From contig ML210156.1 in the NCBI GenBank assembly GCA_004369085.1, forward strand, positions 1 to 64,000: 64,000 nucleotides of DNA. Direction: 5' to 3'. The position numbers and the translations under genes are program-made. This DNA is from Coprinopsis marcescibilis. Its lineage: Eukaryota; Basidiomycota; Agaricomycetes; Agaricales; Psathyrellaceae. Within the stretch, counting starts at the first letter, position 1; each line of letters begins with the position of its first letter. The notes beneath the pieces were generated by a model. That model was given only the letters and a program-made list of their open reading frames with translations. It searched no databases and had not been told where the DNA came from. Of this stretch, positions 61,896 through 64,000 are shown piece after piece.

Positions 61896-63037
61896 TCATT
61901 TCTTGCACGTTTGCCATTGGAAATTGAAGGTCTGTATAAATGCATTAACTATAAAAGGGAAAAATGAATAGAAATCTTGGCTGACGGACCTGTTGGAGTG
62001 TAGCATCGATCTGTTCAATTCCATGGAATTAGGATCAAATTAGCGAGAAAAAATAGAAGCTGAGGCCTCACAGAGTCGGTGGCAATGTATCCAGAGCCCT
62101 TTTTATTATTGGCGTTGCTAGTGCGGAGGTCGCTTTGGATGTTCAGCACAGAGGTAGCACCGCAGGGGGCCAGGACCGTCGACACGAGGTCAAATTGGTC
62201 ACGGTAGAGGTAGTCTTTGCCTAAACAGATATCAGAAGTAGATAATTTTGAAGATGACGTGCGAACGTACCGTTGACGGGACCAACAAGCTCAAAGCGGG
62301 CAGTAGCTGGGTAGGGAGAATCTGGTTACTGACGAAAGATATCGATCGTGGTTGTCCTTACCTTGGGCCAATTGGCCTTGGACTGTTCAATCATAGATGA
62401 GTACAGCCGCTAAATAGCGATAGTGCGACACGTACAGTAATAAATCGACTGCTGTGAAGCAGTGACTTTGCTGTCGAGTTGATAATATCCGCGCTGGTCG
62501 GTCGATGAGACGCTGCGTCTGGAAGGATGTCATGAAACGCACATAGTCAACAGTAGCGATCCCAAATGTGAAGCCTGCTGGTACTCTGCGAGCGACATAT
62601 CAGATATGTGATTCGTGAGAGATGCGAGAAGGATCTCACTTGATACCAAAGGTCAACCTGCAGTTCTTACGATTGGCATTAATCGGGATCTTTGGGCCAA
62701 CCTCCGCGTAATACTGGCTGAACCCGACTGTCACAGCCGTTCGTTCCTCTAGAAGCGGCTGAGAGACGGAAGTTGGTACAAGGAGTATTATACTTACGGT
62801 TCAGGACATAGAAAGCAGATCCAGGAGGACAGCCAGAACCATTCAAGTTCAGACTCGTGCTGCAGGAGGGTGGGTGGCGTGAGATGTGACATCATCAGAC
62901 GATTGCCACCATTCTTACATGTTGAAGCCAGCAGGTGCAGGAGTTGGTGCTCTGGCCCCTTTAGATTGAGGCAGAGCAGACACAGAGACAGTCAAAAGGA
63001 GCGCAGAGACAACGGTGGCGAATGCGAAGATCTTCAT
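61896..63037 (-). CDS. Secreted DUF4360 protein, array copy 7
   Basis: Starts MKIFAFATVVSALLLTVSVS, a signal peptide, followed by a short linker with APTPAPAGFNM. The domain continues with SGCPPGSAFYVLN, FSQYYAEVGPKIPIN with [25 protein letters not shown], an intron, [55 protein letters not shown] and FNFQWQTCKK to the stop at 61896-61898. All four cysteines are kept. It has extra short introns compared with copies 5 and 6. It is the rightmost copy visible in the window. TATA box at 63119-63124. Confidence 0.84.
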
Positions 63038-64000
63038 TGTTGAAAAAGACGGTTAGAGCAGGAAGCAGTGGAAGTTGTTCGGTTTGTGTGATGACAACCC
63101 AGTCTCAACTGTATCCATTTTATACATTTCTACCTCCTCAGACGTGCCCATTTAGCAAATTGCCTGTGCCAAATGCAATTACTTGTCGGATCAGGATTTC
63201 GTCTGAGGATGTATGAAGTTGCTGGCGGTTGCTGGCTAAGGGCCGTGGGAATACGACAGAGTACAATTCTGCCAGTGCGAGGATGCTTACTTGCTCGATC
63301 TCTTCATCGCGTTAAGCATCTCTTCATCTGTAACCAACAACTATCCCTGACTGTGGATCTATATCTAACCATTTGAGCTCTTACTCGACCCAATGGCTCT
63401 CGATGACAGGCAATTTCGGAGCATCGTTTCAGAACGGAAGAAGCTCGACTAAGGATCTCGACAATTTCCTGACCGCATTGGCGCACTACTAGGGTCTGAA
63501 GTACTGAAAGCCATCTTGACCTTAGAGACTAATTGGTATTCCGGTATTCAAACCCCAATGCCCTTATGTCTGTGGCCCCTTCCCAAAGACTTTCCTGTCA
63601 TCCAAGTCCAGGTATTTAGTCACAATAGATCTCCATGTCGCTCTGCTTCTCTGCTTCTCGGGACAGAAACAACTTCAGTCGAGGTTGCGTCATGCTCTCG
63701 CCCTCCTAGGTCATTTCAGGTCAGCTGGTAAATATATTCCAGGATACATTGACACTCTGATGTGCGGAGACATGGAACGTCGTTGCTAAGGGTATATAAC
63801 CACTGTGAGCCCTATCTTTCAATGGCATGCACTGGGGCGAAAGATTAGGTAGTGCCACATCTTGTCAATTCGTATCGACCGACGACAACTGCCACATAAG
63901 CTGACCCCTTGAGTTTGTTTGACGGTCGAACGGTACCCAATTACATTATCTCGTTAAAGCAATCTTTACGACTGACTGAATGTACCTGTTCCACAAGTAA
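63038..64000. other. Right-end intergenic
   Basis: 963 bases from the copy 7 start to the window edge. The copy 7 promoter has TATAAA at 63119-63124 (minus strand). Open frames at 63173-63376 and 63516-63731 on the plus strand have no domain and no convincing splice partners. I see no gene. Confidence 0.4.

Overview
The window is nuclear DNA of a filamentous basidiomycete. Genes are packed head to head and tail to tail, almost every gene is cut by several introns of about 50-60 bases with GT..AG ends, and all recognisable products are fungal-type eukaryotic housekeeping proteins (Nic96, Arp5, Sec4/Rab8, Msh4, Swc2, Vps35, Get2, Bcp1, Rpb1, Vps27, Put1). Intron density and the overall look fit an Agaricomycete; Ceratobasidiaceae (Rhizoctonia-like) is my guess from general impression, not something proved here.

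Layout. 1-1.8 kb is repeat-derived: a GC-rich degenerate tandem repeat, a tRNA-derived SINE-like element, AT-rich sequence and an ORF remnant. 1.9-45 kb is a conserved housekeeping block: SMN-like protein (+), NIC96 (-), ARP5 (+), SEC4 (-), MSH4 (+), a small unknown gene (-), an MCT-type MFS transporter (-), SWC2/VPS72 (-), a mitochondrial ribosomal protein (+), VPS35 (-), GET2 (+), BCP1 (-), a second MFS transporter (+), RPB1 (-), VPS27 (-) and PUT1 (-). Several neighbours share short divergent promoters (NIC96/ARP5, SEC4/MSH4, SWC2/mito-ribosomal, VPS35/GET2, BCP1/MFS).

45.2-63.0 kb changes character: seven tandem, same-strand (-) copies of a small secreted four-cysteine protein of the DUF4360 type, each with its own TATA box, separated by spacers that are themselves duplicated. 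Copies 5 and 6 are near-identical and have lost an intron that the other copies keep; copy 2 is very divergent; copy 3 carries a long Ser/Thr/Pro-rich repeat tail. An unrecognised multi-exon gene sits between copies 1 and 2, and a decayed gene lies between copies 6 and 7. This array is the best candidate for a rapidly evolving, lineage-specific secreted system.

Two other oddities stand out. The RNA polymerase II largest subunit has a complete catalytic body but a strongly degenerate C-terminal domain without one exact consensus heptad, cut into small phase-1 exons whose lengths are multiples of three. MSH4 carries an 8-nucleotide micro-exon inside its Walker A motif.
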